From Bettongia penicillata ogilbyi (taxonomy: Eukaryota; Chordata; Mammalia; Diprotodontia; Potoroidae), in the NCBI GenBank assembly GCA_023548195.1, contig JAJHZJ010000041.1:434001-498000 (forward strand): 64,000 bases of DNA. Direction: 5' to 3'. The position numbers and the translations under genes are program-made. The notes under the pieces are model-generated. The model was given only the letters and a program-made list of their open reading frames with translations. It was not told the DNA's origin and did no database searches. Positions 45,536 through 57,364 of this stretch are shown in pieces. Position 1 is the stretch's first letter. Each line of letters opens with the position of its first letter.

Positions 45536-46245
45536 AAAGAAATGAGTCCATAATATGTTAGGTTTGCAAAAATGTTTTAATCACTAAGAAGGAATAAAGT
45601 TTTCATGAGGATTTTTGGAAATTCTCAGTATATCAATACTTCCTTTGAAGAGAAATAGTGTTCAGGCATCATGCATACACCCACAGGCACCATCTTATTC
45701 AGTCCGCATTGTCAAGGACTTTAGATGGCTTGGAAGATGATATGACTGGTGGTACTGGGTTTCAAAGTGTAATCCAAAATTTTAATTTTCATTCTTAAAG
45801 TCCTGAGTGAATTAGACTTACAGATTCTTTTACATCCTTTGCCCCCTCACCTCTGCTTGACTAAGAGAAGTATATTTATTTAGTAGGACATTGAGGACAG
45901 TATTTTCCATAAAGAATCGATGGCCTTGGCTTTGGAGCATGCAGTAAGCTTCTCTAGTGAAGACAGCTTACCTATTAAACTGTGAGGATGACTAGTCTAG
46001 CTACCTAGTGTCTATTCTGTCCAACCACTGTGCAAGGGGCCATTTACATATTTATTTATTCAACCATTCATTTTATTAATCTAACTATTACTACTCTAAT
46101 TTTCCTGCTTAACTGAAATCTCCACCTTTCAATGAACCAATAACTCCATTACTAAAGTTATGAAAAATCATAAAAGGATAGGAAATATTAAATTATATCA
46201 GATTCTGGTTTTGTTTCCTCAAAGCATAGCTTCAATGATTAAACA
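45536..46245. other. AT-rich spacer, nothing recognised
   Basis: No gene or repeat recognised with confidence. Confidence 0.4.
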
Positions 46246-46249
46246 AAAG

Positions 46250-46515
46250 TATCAGGTAGCTAGGTGGCATAGTGAAAAGTCTTGTTCTTAGAGTCAGGAA
46301 CAGAGGAGTTCGAATCTGACCTCTGATATTAGCAAGTCACTTCACCTCTGCTTCAATTGCCTTATCAGTAAAAGGGGATTTTCATGGCACTTACTTCCCA
46401 TGATCATTGTGAAGAGAAAATTAGATAATACAGGGTGTCCAAAAAATGTTGGTGTAGTTGTAAGCAGTTCGTATTTTGTAAAGGGTTTTGCAAACTTCAT
46501 AGTGTTAAATAAATG
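46250..46515 (+). repeat. SINE/MIR-type copy with a small insertion
   Basis: 'caggtagctaggtggcatag', 'ttagagtcaggaacagagga', 'gcaagtcacttcacctctgc' and, after 46470, 'gtaaagggttttgcaaactt'. Between 46431 and 46470 there is an alien 'acagggtgtccaaaaaatgt' segment. Confidence 0.6.
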
Positions 46516-46745
46516 GAAGTTCTTGTTGTTCTTGATGAGATAAATACAGAGAAGATGGAATGTCATCCGAGAGAGAAAGCTAGAGGGGCCAGGCAAGACC
46601 CCCTGAAGAAATTGGGATTTGAGATAAGTTTTAAAGGAAGTCAGAGAAACTATGATGATAGGTTGGAGGCTGGAAAGTGTGTAGAGCATTCTAGGCATAG
46701 GGATCAGCTGGCGCATAGGCTAACCAATTCAGACCAGTGTAGTTA
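46516..46745 (+). repeat. Unclassified interspersed repeat (family X), partial
   Basis: 'gagataagttttaaaggaag', 'gagcattctaggcatagg' and flanking text are colinear with 51735-51810 and 53865-53930. Confidence 0.55.
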
Positions 46746-47279
46746 GATTATAGTTTACATGAAGGAAATGAAAGTGAGCTGTTTCCTGTGGTTGTTGTGA
46801 AGATAAAATAAATTAATACATCTAAAGCTCTTTGCAAATCTTAAAGAACTATACAAATGTTTGCTATCAATGACCATTTTTACCATCATCCAACATGGAG
46901 TGAAGAGCCACCATGTGCTGGGTGATGACACAGTAAAGGAATATGCAGTTTTGTAGGCAATCTATGTTGAATATTTCGCTCTTTTTTCTCTGATAAAAGA
47001 AAGGGGAACTGTTCCTGTTGCAATGATTTTCTAGTTACTGTCATCACACATCTCAGTGAAACACTGTGAGAAATCTTCTTGGAATGTTGTCAACTAAAAC
47101 TCCTGCAACAAGGATAGCTTTTGCACAGGATTTCACACTGAATAATATAGTAACATCTAGAGATTCCTAACCCAGGGAAATAAGTGAGAATGCTTTTTTT
47201 TAATCACCATGACGTGTGCATAAGATGCTCTTCAAACAGCTTACCAGAACCTCCTGTCCAACAGGTGCAGTGTAAAATG

Positions 47280-47395
47280 GGTATGACTGAGGGAGAGAAT
47301 TTGAAATTCAAAAATTTTTAAATGAATGTTAGAAATTATTTTACATATAATTGTGGGAAATTAAAATATTAAATGGAAAAAGAAAATGGGTATGA
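47280..47395 (+). mobile_element. L1 3' tail fragment
   Basis: 'gagagaatttgaaattcaaa', 'aaatgaatgttagaaattat', 'acatataattgtgggaaatt' with an A-rich end are the terminal 3'UTR of a marsupial L1, heavily 5'-truncated. The end of HAL1 copies (for example 8336-8400) is similar. Confidence 0.65.
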
Positions 47396-47660
47396 TTTAA
47401 ATTCAAAGAACATGGGTGTATATCTTAACTCTGTCACTAACTGCCTGTGTGACTTTGGGCAAGTCATTTAACCCCTTTGGTTAACCTCAGTTTCCTGAGA
47501 CATAAAATGAGGAAATTGGACATGATCTTAAGTCACTCAAAAAAAAATTAATAAGCATTCATTAAGCACTTATTATATGTCAGTGACTGTCCTCAATGCT
47601 AAGGATACAAAAAGAAGCAAAGGATGGTTCCTGCCCTCAAGGAGCTCACAATCTATGTAC
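47396..47660 (+). repeat. MIR fragment followed by family X head
   Basis: MIR: 'ctaactgcctgtgtgacttt', 'ctcagtttcctgagacataa' (47400-47520). Family X: 'attcattaagcacttattat', 'cctgccctcaaggagctcac' (47545-47655). Confidence 0.6.
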
Positions 47661-47960
47661 TTTCTAATTCCGAATCTAGCATTCCATGATCCTTTATTAC
47701 AAGTTCACAGCTGACAAAGTATTTTCCTCCACAAAACTCATTCTGTACCTAGATCTTTTGCATTGGAATGGATACTTCACAAATACATTATCTCTTTAAT
47801 CTGAATTTTTAAAGGTCATATGGAGCTTGAAGTTTTCAGCAAGAAACAATCACCTGGTATGCCTATAAGAGATGAGCAGGATAACAACTAGAAATACATC
47901 AAAATAAAATTAGGGGAATGGCCCTTTTTTAGCGACTACAACAAAGATGATATCTTGTTA

Positions 47961-47967
47961 GCTTACC
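47961..47967 (-). promoter_or_regulatory. Splice donor site of the coding exon
   Basis: The minus strand reads GCGCAAG then GTAAGC, a strong match to the AG|GTRAG donor consensus, at the point where the exon's coding character ends. Confidence 0.72.
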
Positions 47968-48477
47968 TTGCGCTTCTCCATTAAAGTTTTCTAAAGCTCC
48001 AGGAGCTTGGTCCTCAAACCCATGTTGAAAATTCTGCTTCAGTTTTTCAAGATGGCAATCTTCCTCAAGAACAGGAGAAAGCCTAGGCAGATGCTTTGGG
48101 TTATCACAGGTAGGACAGGGTTGTTGGGATGCTTTGGAACTAGAGTCCCCAAAGGGGCTTTGTTTCAAGTCCCAGAGATCAGCATTATAACTTCCCATAG
48201 GGAACTGGTTAGTTTCAAGCAATACAGAATCCATGCCACCCTGGCTCCGCCAATAGTCTTGTTTTTCTCCATCCTCCAAATTACTCTCATTAACATCACC
48301 ATCATTCACCTCTGGGTCCAGTTCACCATTTGATTGAGGGTTCTGCTTACTTAAATTAAGCAAGGAAACAGATAAGGTATCTCCAACTTGCTGAACAGCT
48401 TCATACACCCGAGACATCCAAGAAGAAAGAGACTGGAAGAAGTTCTGGGAATCTTGAGAAGCCATGGTCAACACCAT
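47967..48477 (-). CDS. First coding exon of an unrecognised protein
   Basis: A 170-codon open frame on the minus strand, the best gene candidate in the window. It starts at ATG 48477 (GTCATGG context) or, four codons on, at ATG 48465 in the optimal ACCATGG context. An in-frame TGA at 48505-48507 closes the frame upstream, so this is the first coding exon. The frame meets a consensus donor, GCGCAAG|GTAAGC, and the last exon base is 47967. If unspliced, it would stop 12 codons later. The product begins MASQDSQNFFQSLSSWMSRV, a probable amphipathic helix through residue 42. It is then acidic and Asn/Ser/Gln-rich (residues 45-115), with a C-P-T-C pair at 121-124 and another Cys at 141. No signal peptide, membrane span or known domain. 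The family is not recognised. Base composition is richer in G+C than the flanks and no repeat overlaps it. The remaining exons would lie at lower coordinates on the minus strand and were not identified. Confidence 0.72.
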
Positions 48478-49560
48478 GACCTGATGACTACAAATTCCAG
48501 AAGTTCAGTTTTGCTGGCATGCCGTGATTACGTGAGCTATAGAATAAGCATTATAAGAAATTAAATTTGATGTCTCTTGAATATTATAAATATTTCACCA
48601 CCCAGCTGAAATGGAAGGAAAAGAATATTTCTATCTAATCAATAACACAACCATGAAGCCATCACTAGACACCCCGAAATTAATGCCAAATTATGCATTT
48701 TCAGGAAGAAGGATAGTTCACCACTGAAATCTTGAAATAACTAGTTGAAAACCATTTCACAAGTCTAAATGGAGATGATTTCAATGTCTATTCACCTCAT
48801 CAGGCATGTGCAAAACTTGCATTAGCAATAACGGGTCCTATTCATGTGGACCAAGAGGAGGAAATTCCCCCGTGGACTAGATTTGGCAGTGTGAAAAGGA
48901 TAAATGAAACTTCATTAACAGGCAGTTCAGCATGACATTTTTAAACACAAAAAGGTTTGATGTTCCATATATGAAATTACAGATCACAGTTAGCAGGCTA
49001 ATAATCATCTTTACTTCATGAGACAAAGATTTAGCCTTTCAAGGAAAATGTATAATTGGTGGGAAATGCCTGTAACAAACTTCAGAGTAGCATTTTTTAA
49101 ATCCCGTGCTTTTTAGAAAATAGCGTACAAGATGGAGGAATTCAAACCTTTGAAATAAACTTCTGCTTATTGTGACAAAGTCAAATACCACACTACAAAA
49201 GACCAGCTCACCCAAATGTATCCTCGTAACAGGTTTTAGAACTGAAAGGAATTTTAGAGACCAACTAATCCAATAGCTTCAATTATCCACAAAAATTGGA
49301 ACTCAGAGATGTTAGGAACCATTGCTTGCATTAGGATAAAGAATATTTTATTTTGGTTTCCATATGCTTTGCACATTTTTCAGATTTAACAAATTTTATT
49401 AAGTTGAATTATATAACACACTGCCTGACACAATTAGGTTGTTCCCGTTTGTACTCACTACTAATCTTCCCGAATCTCTGCAACCTTCCAGGCTTTAAAA
49501 ATACTCTTCCACAAAGAGGTCTCAGATCTAATCTCCATTAACTATAAGGCATATCCACTG
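48478..49560. other. Upstream flank of the coding exon
   Basis: On the minus strand this is the 5' side of the exon. A CRE/E-box-like 'ctcacgtaatcacg' lies about 50 bases upstream of the ATG. No TATA box or CpG island is evident. An upstream non-coding exon cannot be excluded. No repeat could be assigned over most of it. Confidence 0.4.
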
Positions 49561-49573
49561 AAAAGTAGGAGAA

Positions 49574-49632
<59 letters not shown>
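49574..49632. repeat. (ATG)n/(GAT)n trinucleotide microsatellite
   Basis: About 19 perfect GAT units. Confidence 0.97.
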
Positions 49633-49633
<1 letters not shown>

Positions 49634-49689
49634 ATCTTACAACCCATCTTCACATCTCTTTGGAGCCTCACAATTACCCCCCTAAGATT

Positions 49690-49810
49690 TGTAGAGCAAT
49701 CATTACTACCACTATTTTATGAATGAAGGCACAGATGCTCAGAATTTAAGTAACTTGCCAAAGATAATGTTCACTAATGACTGAACTGGGAATAGAATAA
49801 AGGACTTCTC
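49690..49810 (-). repeat. MIR fragment
   Basis: 'actattttatgaatgaaggc', 'agtaacttgccaaagataat', 'actgaactgggaatagaata' match MIR in reverse complement. Confidence 0.55.
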
Positions 49811-49944
49811 ATCCCTTCCCCCTCACTCTTCACTCAGTTCTCCTTCCACAACTTACACAGAATACAACCTATGTAGACAGCTGGTATGACTGTTAGATGC
49901 TGACCCAAGAACCTTTTAATTTAAATTAAGGGATCTTTAAGTCT

Positions 49945-50118
49945 CTTATTAGGGCAGCTAGTTGGCACAGTGTGCAGTCCTGGGCAAGTCACTTAACCCT
50001 GTTTGTCAGTTTCCTCATCTATAAAATGAGCTGGAGAAGAACATGGCAAACCACTCCAGTATCTTTGCCAAGAAAACCCCAAATGTGCTCACAACTAAAA
50101 TGACCAAACAACAAAATC
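49945..50118 (+). repeat. tRNA-derived marsupial SINE with internal deletion
   Basis: The head 'gggcagctagttggcacagt' jumps directly to 'cctgggcaagtcacttaacc', losing the middle. It ends 'ccaagaaaaccccaaatgtg' and 'aaaatgaccaaacaa'. Confidence 0.8.
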
Positions 50119-50799
50119 TTTTATTAGAAACCAAAGTCTATAGGTTCATAGTCTAGATGTAGAATAGACATCAGAGTTCATCTAGTCTAACCTTATTTTT
50201 AACTTTACCTTTTTTTAGTCCAACTCATACTCCCAAGGGGTTTGCAAACCACTAATTGGGATTAACCTTACTGGGGAGATACAACTCCTACACAGACATA
50301 TGTACAAAGTATATGCAAAGTGTTAAGAGGGAAGATCAGGAAAGGCATCGTATAGGAGGTGGTATTTGAATTTGGGTATTTGTATATTCTTTGGAAGAAG
50401 TTAGGGATTCCACAAGGCAGCAGTGAAGAAAGAATACATCCCATGCATGTAAGACAGCCAATACAAGAAAACTGAGGTGCACATGTGAGGGTCAAGATTC
50501 AAATTCAGGGCCTGTGACTCCAAGGCTAGTAGTTTTTCCACTGCACACACTATTTCCCTCCCTTGAACACTCAAATTATTCACCAGTTTTTGGTGAATGT
50601 AGAATTGTGGGTGAATTAAAGATGTATCTCTTACCAATTGTCTGTGTGGGTAGAAAAATTGAACTAGTACTAGTTTCATGGGAAAGATATTCTCTTCTTT
50701 CTTATGTTGAAATTCTTTTCTTCATTCTAGGTCCATTCAGGTGGCATTTCCTCCATGAAGTTTTTAGTTCATCCATATTGTACCATGCTCATCCATATA

Positions 50800-51008
50800 C
50801 ATATAGAAGATCTAAGTTCAAATCAGACCTTAGACACTTACTAGCTGTGTGACCTTGAGCAAATCACTTAATTCTGTTTGCTTCAGTTTCCTCATTTTTA
50901 AATTGAGCTAGAGAATGAACTAGCAAACCACTCCAGTATCCTTGCCAAGAAAACCCCAAAGAGGGTCACAAAAAGGTGGACACAACTGAATCTGTCAACA
51001 ACTACATC
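50800..51008 (+). repeat. tRNA-derived marsupial SINE
   Basis: 'agatctaagttcaaatcaga', 'actagctgtgtgaccttgag', 'cagtttcctcatttttaaat', 'tatccttgccaagaaaaccc'. Confidence 0.82.
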
Positions 51009-51525
51009 TTAACTCCATTATGAGATCCTGGGGTTACATCATATTACTATCTCTCTGTAGCATTCATCCTCCACCCAAATGAATTTCTGGTTGTCCTCAC
51101 AGCTGAGAAAGCTGTCCCTAAAAAACTTTGGGTGAGTGATCTTGGCCACCCCAATTTGGCAGGGTTGGATGAACCTCCAGGATTTTGCCCTATCATTTGG
51201 GGGCTAATATGGGAAATAGATGGGGTTTAGGCTAAGAAAGCCTAGATATATTTATATTAGACAACTTTAATTTATTGTTACCATTGTAGCAAATAAATTT
51301 TGTAGAGAATGTTTTTAAGAGACCTTGATTGAAAATTAGTAGTACAAGATGAAAGAGAGCTTTCCCAAGTGTGATGGGGAACTAAACTGTGAGGTTTGAT
51401 TAGGTGATACAGACCCAGATTCTACACTAGAATGAGAATCTGGCTGACAGCCATTAAAGGAAAGTCAATGAGTGAGTGGCAGCCAACTGCTCTGAGAGCA
51501 TGGAGTGGGAACCAGTAACTTAGAA
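51009..51525. other. Unrecognised spacer
   Basis: No gene or repeat family assigned. Confidence 0.4.
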
Positions 51526-51529
51526 GTCG

Positions 51530-52330
51530 GTCAATAAGCATTTATTAAGCTCCTATTGTGAGCCTGGCATTAGGGATTCCAAAAAAAAAAAAAAAAGGCA
51601 GAAGACAGTGCCTTAGAGGAGCTCTCAATCTAATGGGGAAACAACTATACATAAACAATGTACAAACAGAATAAATAGGAAGTAATCAACAGAGTAAAGG
51701 CATAGGGAAAGGACTAGGAAAGACCTCGTAGAAGACAGGATTTTAGCTGGGACACTAATGAAGCCAGGAAGCAGAGAAAAAGAGGAAGAGAATTCCAGTT
51801 ATGAGGGACCGCCAGTGAAAATGCCCAGTGTTGAGGGATGGAGTGTCTTGTCCAAGGAAAAGCAAGGAAGTCGGTCTCACTAGATTAAAAACTACTTGAC
51901 AGGGAGTAAGGCATAAAAAGACTGGAAACGTAGAAGGGTCCATATTGTAAAGGGCTTTGAATGTCAAACAGAGGATTTTATGTTCAATCTTGGAGATAAT
52001 AAGGAGCCTTGGAGACTGGGGTTTGGGGGGAAGGGTGACATGGGGTCAGATCTTCAATTTAGCACAACAAATAATGACAGCTAGGTTGAGAATGAACTGC
52101 AGTGGGGTGAGACAAGGCAGAGAAACCAACTAGCAGGCTGTTGCAACAGTCCAGGGGTGAGCTGATGAGGACCTGCTCCAAGGGTGTCAGCAGTGTCAGA
52201 GGAGAGAAGGAAGCATAGAGAAGAGTTGTTACAAACGTAAAATTGGCAGGGATTGGCAAAAGTTTACATTTAGAGGATGATAGATAGTGAAGAGTGGAGG
52301 ATGGCCCCTAGGTTGTAATGCTCCAGAGAG
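51530..52330 (+). repeat. Long unclassified interspersed repeat (family X), copy A
   Basis: Starts 'gtcaataagcatttattaag' and proceeds through 'atctaatggggaaacaacta', 'gattttagctgggacactaa', 'agagaattccagttatgagg', 'gtgaaaatgcccagtgttga' and 'aaagggctttgaatgtcaaa' to 'gttgcaacagtccaggggtg'. The same phrases in the same order occur at 53625-54735. No coding frame and no terminal repeats seen. The family could not be named. Confidence 0.75.
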
Positions 52331-52569
52331 CCTGATGGCATTAGGTAGAGTATATGACTGAAAAGGGTAAATACTTGAACAACAGCCAAGTATTCCAATA
52401 GCTGCTAGTCCAGGTGCTGGTTATGGCACCCACTTGCTGTCACATTTGTCTCCCCAGTTTCTAACACAGTGCCTGTTATATGGTAAGCACCCAATAATTA
52501 AACTGAATCTGTGAATATATAATAGAAGACAATGGAAATCTCTGAGAATTAAGGCTGCCAAATTTAGAT

Positions 52570-53290
52570 ACTGTAGCAAAGCACCATGACACATTCTATT
52601 TCCTTCCTATCTTTCATAATATATCTCATCAAATTGGCAGATTATACCAACTGCTTATATTTACTACCAACTCCTTTCTTAGGTCCCTTAGCAACCAATC
52701 TTCTTATTGAAAAGGAATAATTAATTTCTTCTAACTGTATCTAATGGCTTCCGTTAAAACCTTATTTTTCTTGATTTTTCTGCTATACTTGATATTACTG
52801 AACAACTCCTTCTACGAAATCTTTTCTAACCTCTCCTATAATATCATACCCTCTGCATTTTTCTGTCTCTCTAATTGTCTCCTTCATTCACTCCTCTTTT
52901 TTCCCTTCTCAGTTATCCACAGGTAATTAGTCTTGGACCCCCTGTTCTCCCTTTATTCTTGCAATTTAGTGAGCTCATCTACTCCCAAGCCTAAACTAAT
53001 TGTTCTTTATAAATGACTCCTAAATCTTTATCTCCAACTTTGAATTCACTATCTGTTTTTTAGTTCTATGTCACCAGCTGCCTAAGAGGACATCTCTACT
53101 TTTATGTCTTAACCAAGTCAGAAACACAGTATGTGACAAATTTTCATTCTCATTTCTCACCCAACCAGGCAACTCTTTCCTCTTCCTCCCAGTCCTTCAG
53201 GATCACAATATTTGAGTAATTTTCATGCTCTGTCTCCATTTTTTGGTTGTTATTATTTTGATCTGAGCCTGTGATTTCATTATTGTGTTG
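52570..53290 (+). repeat. L2 LINE fragment (ORF2 part)
   Basis: 'ctccttctacgaaatctttt', 'agttatccacaggtaattag', 'gttctccctttattcttgca', 'tcactatctgttttttagtt', 'cctaagaggacatctctact' follow L2 ORF2 order. Confidence 0.65.
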
Positions 53291-53470
53291 AGATTCCTAG
53301 TGTTAAAACTCTCTACTGGTATAGATCAGCAGCTCATCTATAATTTATAGTCTGAGAAAGTTAACTGGGAGCACTGAAAAATTAAGTGTTTTTCCCATGG
53401 CCACAGAGCTAGTATCTGGAAGGGACATAATTTGAACTTAGATCTTCCTGAGTGTCAAGCCAGTCTTCTG
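53290..53470 (-). repeat. MIR/SINE fragment
   Basis: 'gaaaaattaagtgtttttcc', 'ggccacagagctagtatctg', 'gaacttagatcttcctgagt', 'tcttctgtccaatacacccc' read as the reverse complement of a MIR-like SINE inside L2. Confidence 0.62.
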
Positions 53471-53624
53471 TCCAATACACCCCATCACTTTTCTCTCCTT
53501 TCCTATTCCAAATTCCATCCATGACCAAATACAGATCTTCTGTAAATACTCTCAGATCCAACTCTTCCTATGTTTTTACAGCTACCAGCCCAGTGCAGAC
53601 TCATATCAACTCATACAACAAGTC

Positions 53625-54735
53625 AAGGCAATAAGTGTTTATTGAGAGCCTACTTTGTGTAAGTCTACTTTGCTAAGGGCTGGGGATATAAAGAAAAGGG
53701 GAAAAATTCACTGTTCTTAAGGTATTCAAAGTCTAATGCAGGAGAAAACATACAAATGACTATGTACAAGCAAGATATAGACAGGATAAATTGGAAATAA
53801 CAGATAGAAAGCACTAGAGTTAAGAAGGGTAGAGAAGAGCTTCTTTTAGATAGTGGGATTTTAGCTTGGACTTAAAGGAAGTCAGAAGGTAGAGATGAAG
53901 AGGGAAAGCATTCCAGGTATGGGGAATAGCCAGGGAAAATACCCAGAGTTAAGAGATGGATTGTCTTGTGTATGGAACAACAAGGTGACCAGTATTACAA
54001 GATCATAGAGTGTGTGGAATGTAAGAAGGCTGAAAAGATAGAAGCAGATTAGTTTATGAAGGGCTTTAAAAACCAAACAGAGAATTTTATATTCAATCCT
54101 AGAAATAAGGGGGAGTCACTAGAGTTGATTGATTGATCACATTGTGCTTTAGGAATGTCAGTTAGACAGCTGGGTGGAAAATGACCTGAGGGAGAGACTT
54201 GAGGCAAGAATATAAGCCAGCAGGCTATTGCAATTGTCCAGATATGAGGTGATAAGGACTTGTACCTGATTGGTGACAAGTATATAAGACAGACAGCAAA
54301 GTATATAAGATACCCTTAGAATCAATAAGACTTGGCAACAGATTGGATATGAGGTTGGAGGGTGAAGGGAAGTGAGGAGTTAAGGATACCACCCTACATT
54401 GCACGTCTAAATGACTAAGAGTATACACTTCACAGTAATAGGAACAAGCCATAGGGGAATGTTGGGAGGTGAAAATGATTTCAATTTTGAACATGGTAAG
54501 TTCAAGGACATTTGAGATAGGCAGGTGGAGATTCAGGACAAGAGGTTTAAGATTGGATAAATTGATGTAAGAACCATCTGCTTAAAGATGACCAGGGAAT
54601 CCATGGAAGCTGATAAAAATAACAAAATGAAGTAGTATAGATAGAGAGCAGAAGAGTGCCCAGGACAGAACCCTGGGGACCCTCATGATTATTGGACACA
54701 ACTGGATGAAAATTCAGCAAGAGACTGAATCATGT
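53625..54735 (+). repeat. Long unclassified interspersed repeat (family X), copy B
   Basis: Colinear with copy A and longer at the 3' side: 'gcaataagtgtttattgaga', 'tttagcttggacttaaagga', 'gagggaaagcattccaggta', 'gaagggctttaaaaaccaaa', 'gctattgcaattgtccagat', then 'tttcaattttgaacatggta' and 'gtgcccaggacagaaccctg'. The copies differ by many substitutions, so the family is old. Confidence 0.75.
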
Positions 54736-54934
54736 CAAATGCTCCTTCTGGAGAAGAAGAAACAGAAGAGATCAGAGAAGAGAGTATCAAGGAAAAGAAA
54801 GTGACAGGCAAGTCATTTAACCTCCTGGGGCTCAATTTTCTCAATTACAAAACTGATAAATTTGGGATTTGAAAGAATGACCTCTCAAGACCCTTTGTTC
54901 TTATGAACAAATGTTCCTTTACACCAAGGATTCA

Positions 54935-55100
54935 TAACATTTTTTTTTGTATCATGGATCCCTTTGGCAATATGATGGAACTTATGGACTATTTTTAAGA
55001 ATGTTTTTAAATTCATAAAATAAAATACATAGGATTACAATGCAAACTATACTAAAATACAGTTATCAAAATAGAAAAAATGCTCACAGACATTTGGATA
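54935..55100 (+). repeat. Ancient interspersed repeat, family uncertain
   Basis: 'aaggattcataacatttttt', 'gtatcatggatccctttggc', 'aaaataaaatacataggatt', 'aatacagttatcaaaataga' recall a widespread short DNA-transposon-like repeat of mammals. Termini could not be paired here. Confidence 0.45.
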
Positions 55101-55589
55101 ATAACTCACATTCTTTAATGACATTGTTAGGAAAGGTTAAAGATTCTCAAAAAAGGATAGAATAAATTATCTAAGAAGAAAAGAAACTTTCATTCATTCT
55201 AAATACAAAATAAAATATTCTGAAGAGACTGAGGGGAACTTAAAAAAGGAAAGAAGTTGATGGGTGGAAATATGTGACACAGAGAAACAGAAGGAGAAAA
55301 AATTTTGAAACATTATGATTATTTTCACAGTTTCACTGATGCAGCCAGGCGAGGAGTTTCCTCCATGCATATGCCAATGCAATTATGGCCCCAAGTGTGG
55401 AAGCAAGATATGGTGCTAACTGGTCACAGCTGCAACAAAGAGGTAGAACTTCAAGGAGGAAGGCCATGTCATATAACCAATCATTTTACCACCATTTTTG
55501 GTAGTACCTATATATAGATTTCTTCTACTTTGAAGCATCCTGCTCTCACCTCAGGCCTTTTGATCTAGCATTGACATAATGTCTTCAGT

Positions 55590-56130
55590 TGAGAGGCGAA
55601 CAGCCATGTAGTTCAAATCCATGCTTTAAAGGAATCCCCAGTATAACGTATTTGATAGTAAGTCATCTATCCTCTGCCTGAAGACTTCTGAGCAGGAGGA
55701 ACTCAACCACTTCTCCAGGCAGCATTCCATGTTTGGACCACTCCAAATAGAAAGTTCCCTTCCTGCCACCCTCCCCACATCAAGCTAAGCTGTCTTCTGT
55801 GCAACTGTCACTCATTGCTCCTGGTTCTGTCCTCTGAGACTGACCAGAACAAGGCTAATCTTTTCTCCATAATGAGCCTTCAGATACTTTGAAGATGACT
55901 CTCATGGTCCTTTGTCATCTTCTCCAAACTAAGCATTCCCAGTTCCTTCTACCAATCCTCAGATGACAATAACTCAAGGATTTTGTTATCCTGTTGTTCT
56001 CTTCTAGACACTCTTCAATTTATCAGCATTCTTCCTGAATTGTAGGGCACAGAACTGAACACAATAGCCCAGATGTGATTTGTTGAGAGCAGAGTCTAAT
56101 AGGACTATCATTCTTAAAGAATAATCTCGT
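55590..56130 (+). repeat. Probable ancient LINE-derived repeat, unnamed
   Basis: 'gaacttcaaccacttctcca'-type text, 'ctagacactcttcaatttat', 'gtagggcacagaactgaaca' and 'caatagcccagatgtgattt' resemble a known old mammalian repeat (L3/CR1-like in memory). Nothing is open. Recognition is weak. Confidence 0.4.
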
Positions 56131-57360
56131 GATTCAGTTCTTTCCCCTCTCACTTTAGATCGTATCCCTCCTCTTAAAGGATTTCCTCTCAGGTTCCATG
56201 ATTGCCATAATTACTGAGCTTCTCTCCCAAACCCTACCTTTTATAGGGGATCTGATAATATTTTCTACATCTATCTAAGCATTTATCTGTCAAATCTTTG
56301 ACAAATAAAGGTCAAACTCCTAGCATCCTACAAGTCCTTCAATATAGGTACCTACTCAGAGACCTTGGAGATACTACAAGAAATCTTGGGGAGCTGCATT
56401 TTTATATAAGGTGCATTCACCATCTTATGGAAAACTGCCTTTGATTACAACCAAAGTTGGGGCACAACTGTTAGCATTTCTCCACTCATGTAAACTTTCT
56501 GTCTGACAGAAGGACCTGATATAATTCAGGAAGTTCTGGGCAGCTCACCAATCTCCTTCAGACATAGAGTACTACTCACCTTTTAGTCCAGGTTATATGA
56601 GAATCAATTTAAGGAACTGAGATTATTTAGAGAACTGAGAACTAGAGAAGAGAAGACTCATAGGGAACATGAAACCTACAAGAATCAAGTCATCCTCCAC
56701 CATATACTATTATTGGACTCAGGAGAAAAAGACATTCTATGGAAGGTGATGAGTAATAGAGGTATTCTATCAATAGACCTGACCTGACCAATTAGGAGGT
56801 ATGCCAACTTCCTGAAGTTTTTATATAGTACAGTATGAACAGCCTGTTGAGATTTATTAAACCTGACAACTTCTGCCCACTTCTAATGATTCATGTGGGG
56901 TTAAATGATATGCTAGAGTGACATCTGGTATTACAATAAACCAGAAAATATTGGGCAAGAAACTAGAAGTCTTGGAGCTCTCATCTCTTTTTCCAATTCA
57001 AGGTGTATAAAATTATGGTTTTATAGCTGGAAGGGATCTTAGATCCATTTTATCCAAACCTTTTATTTGGTGGATGAGGAAAAAAAAGGAATGTAGATAA
57101 TATCAGAGAAAAGATGTTTGTTTTTTTTTCCTTAACCATGGATTGAAGTACAGAATAATGGGAACACAGAACAATAGGATAAAATTGTTTGCACAGATAA
57201 TGAATGGATGAATGAATACAAAGCACTGTGCTAAGCATTAGGAATACAAACAGAAAGATCCTAGAACTTACTATTCTAAGAGAAAAATCTTTACATTGAA
57301 AAAGGAATAACTAAAACAAATAATATCCAGATAAATCTTAAAATCAAAATCCAGGAAGGG
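56131..57360. other. Unrecognised spacer with small scraps
   Basis: A MIR scrap at 57005-57075 ('gctggaagggatcttagatc') and a family X head at 57215-57290 ('caaagcactgtgctaagcat'). No gene. Confidence 0.4.
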
Positions 57361-57364
57361 TATC

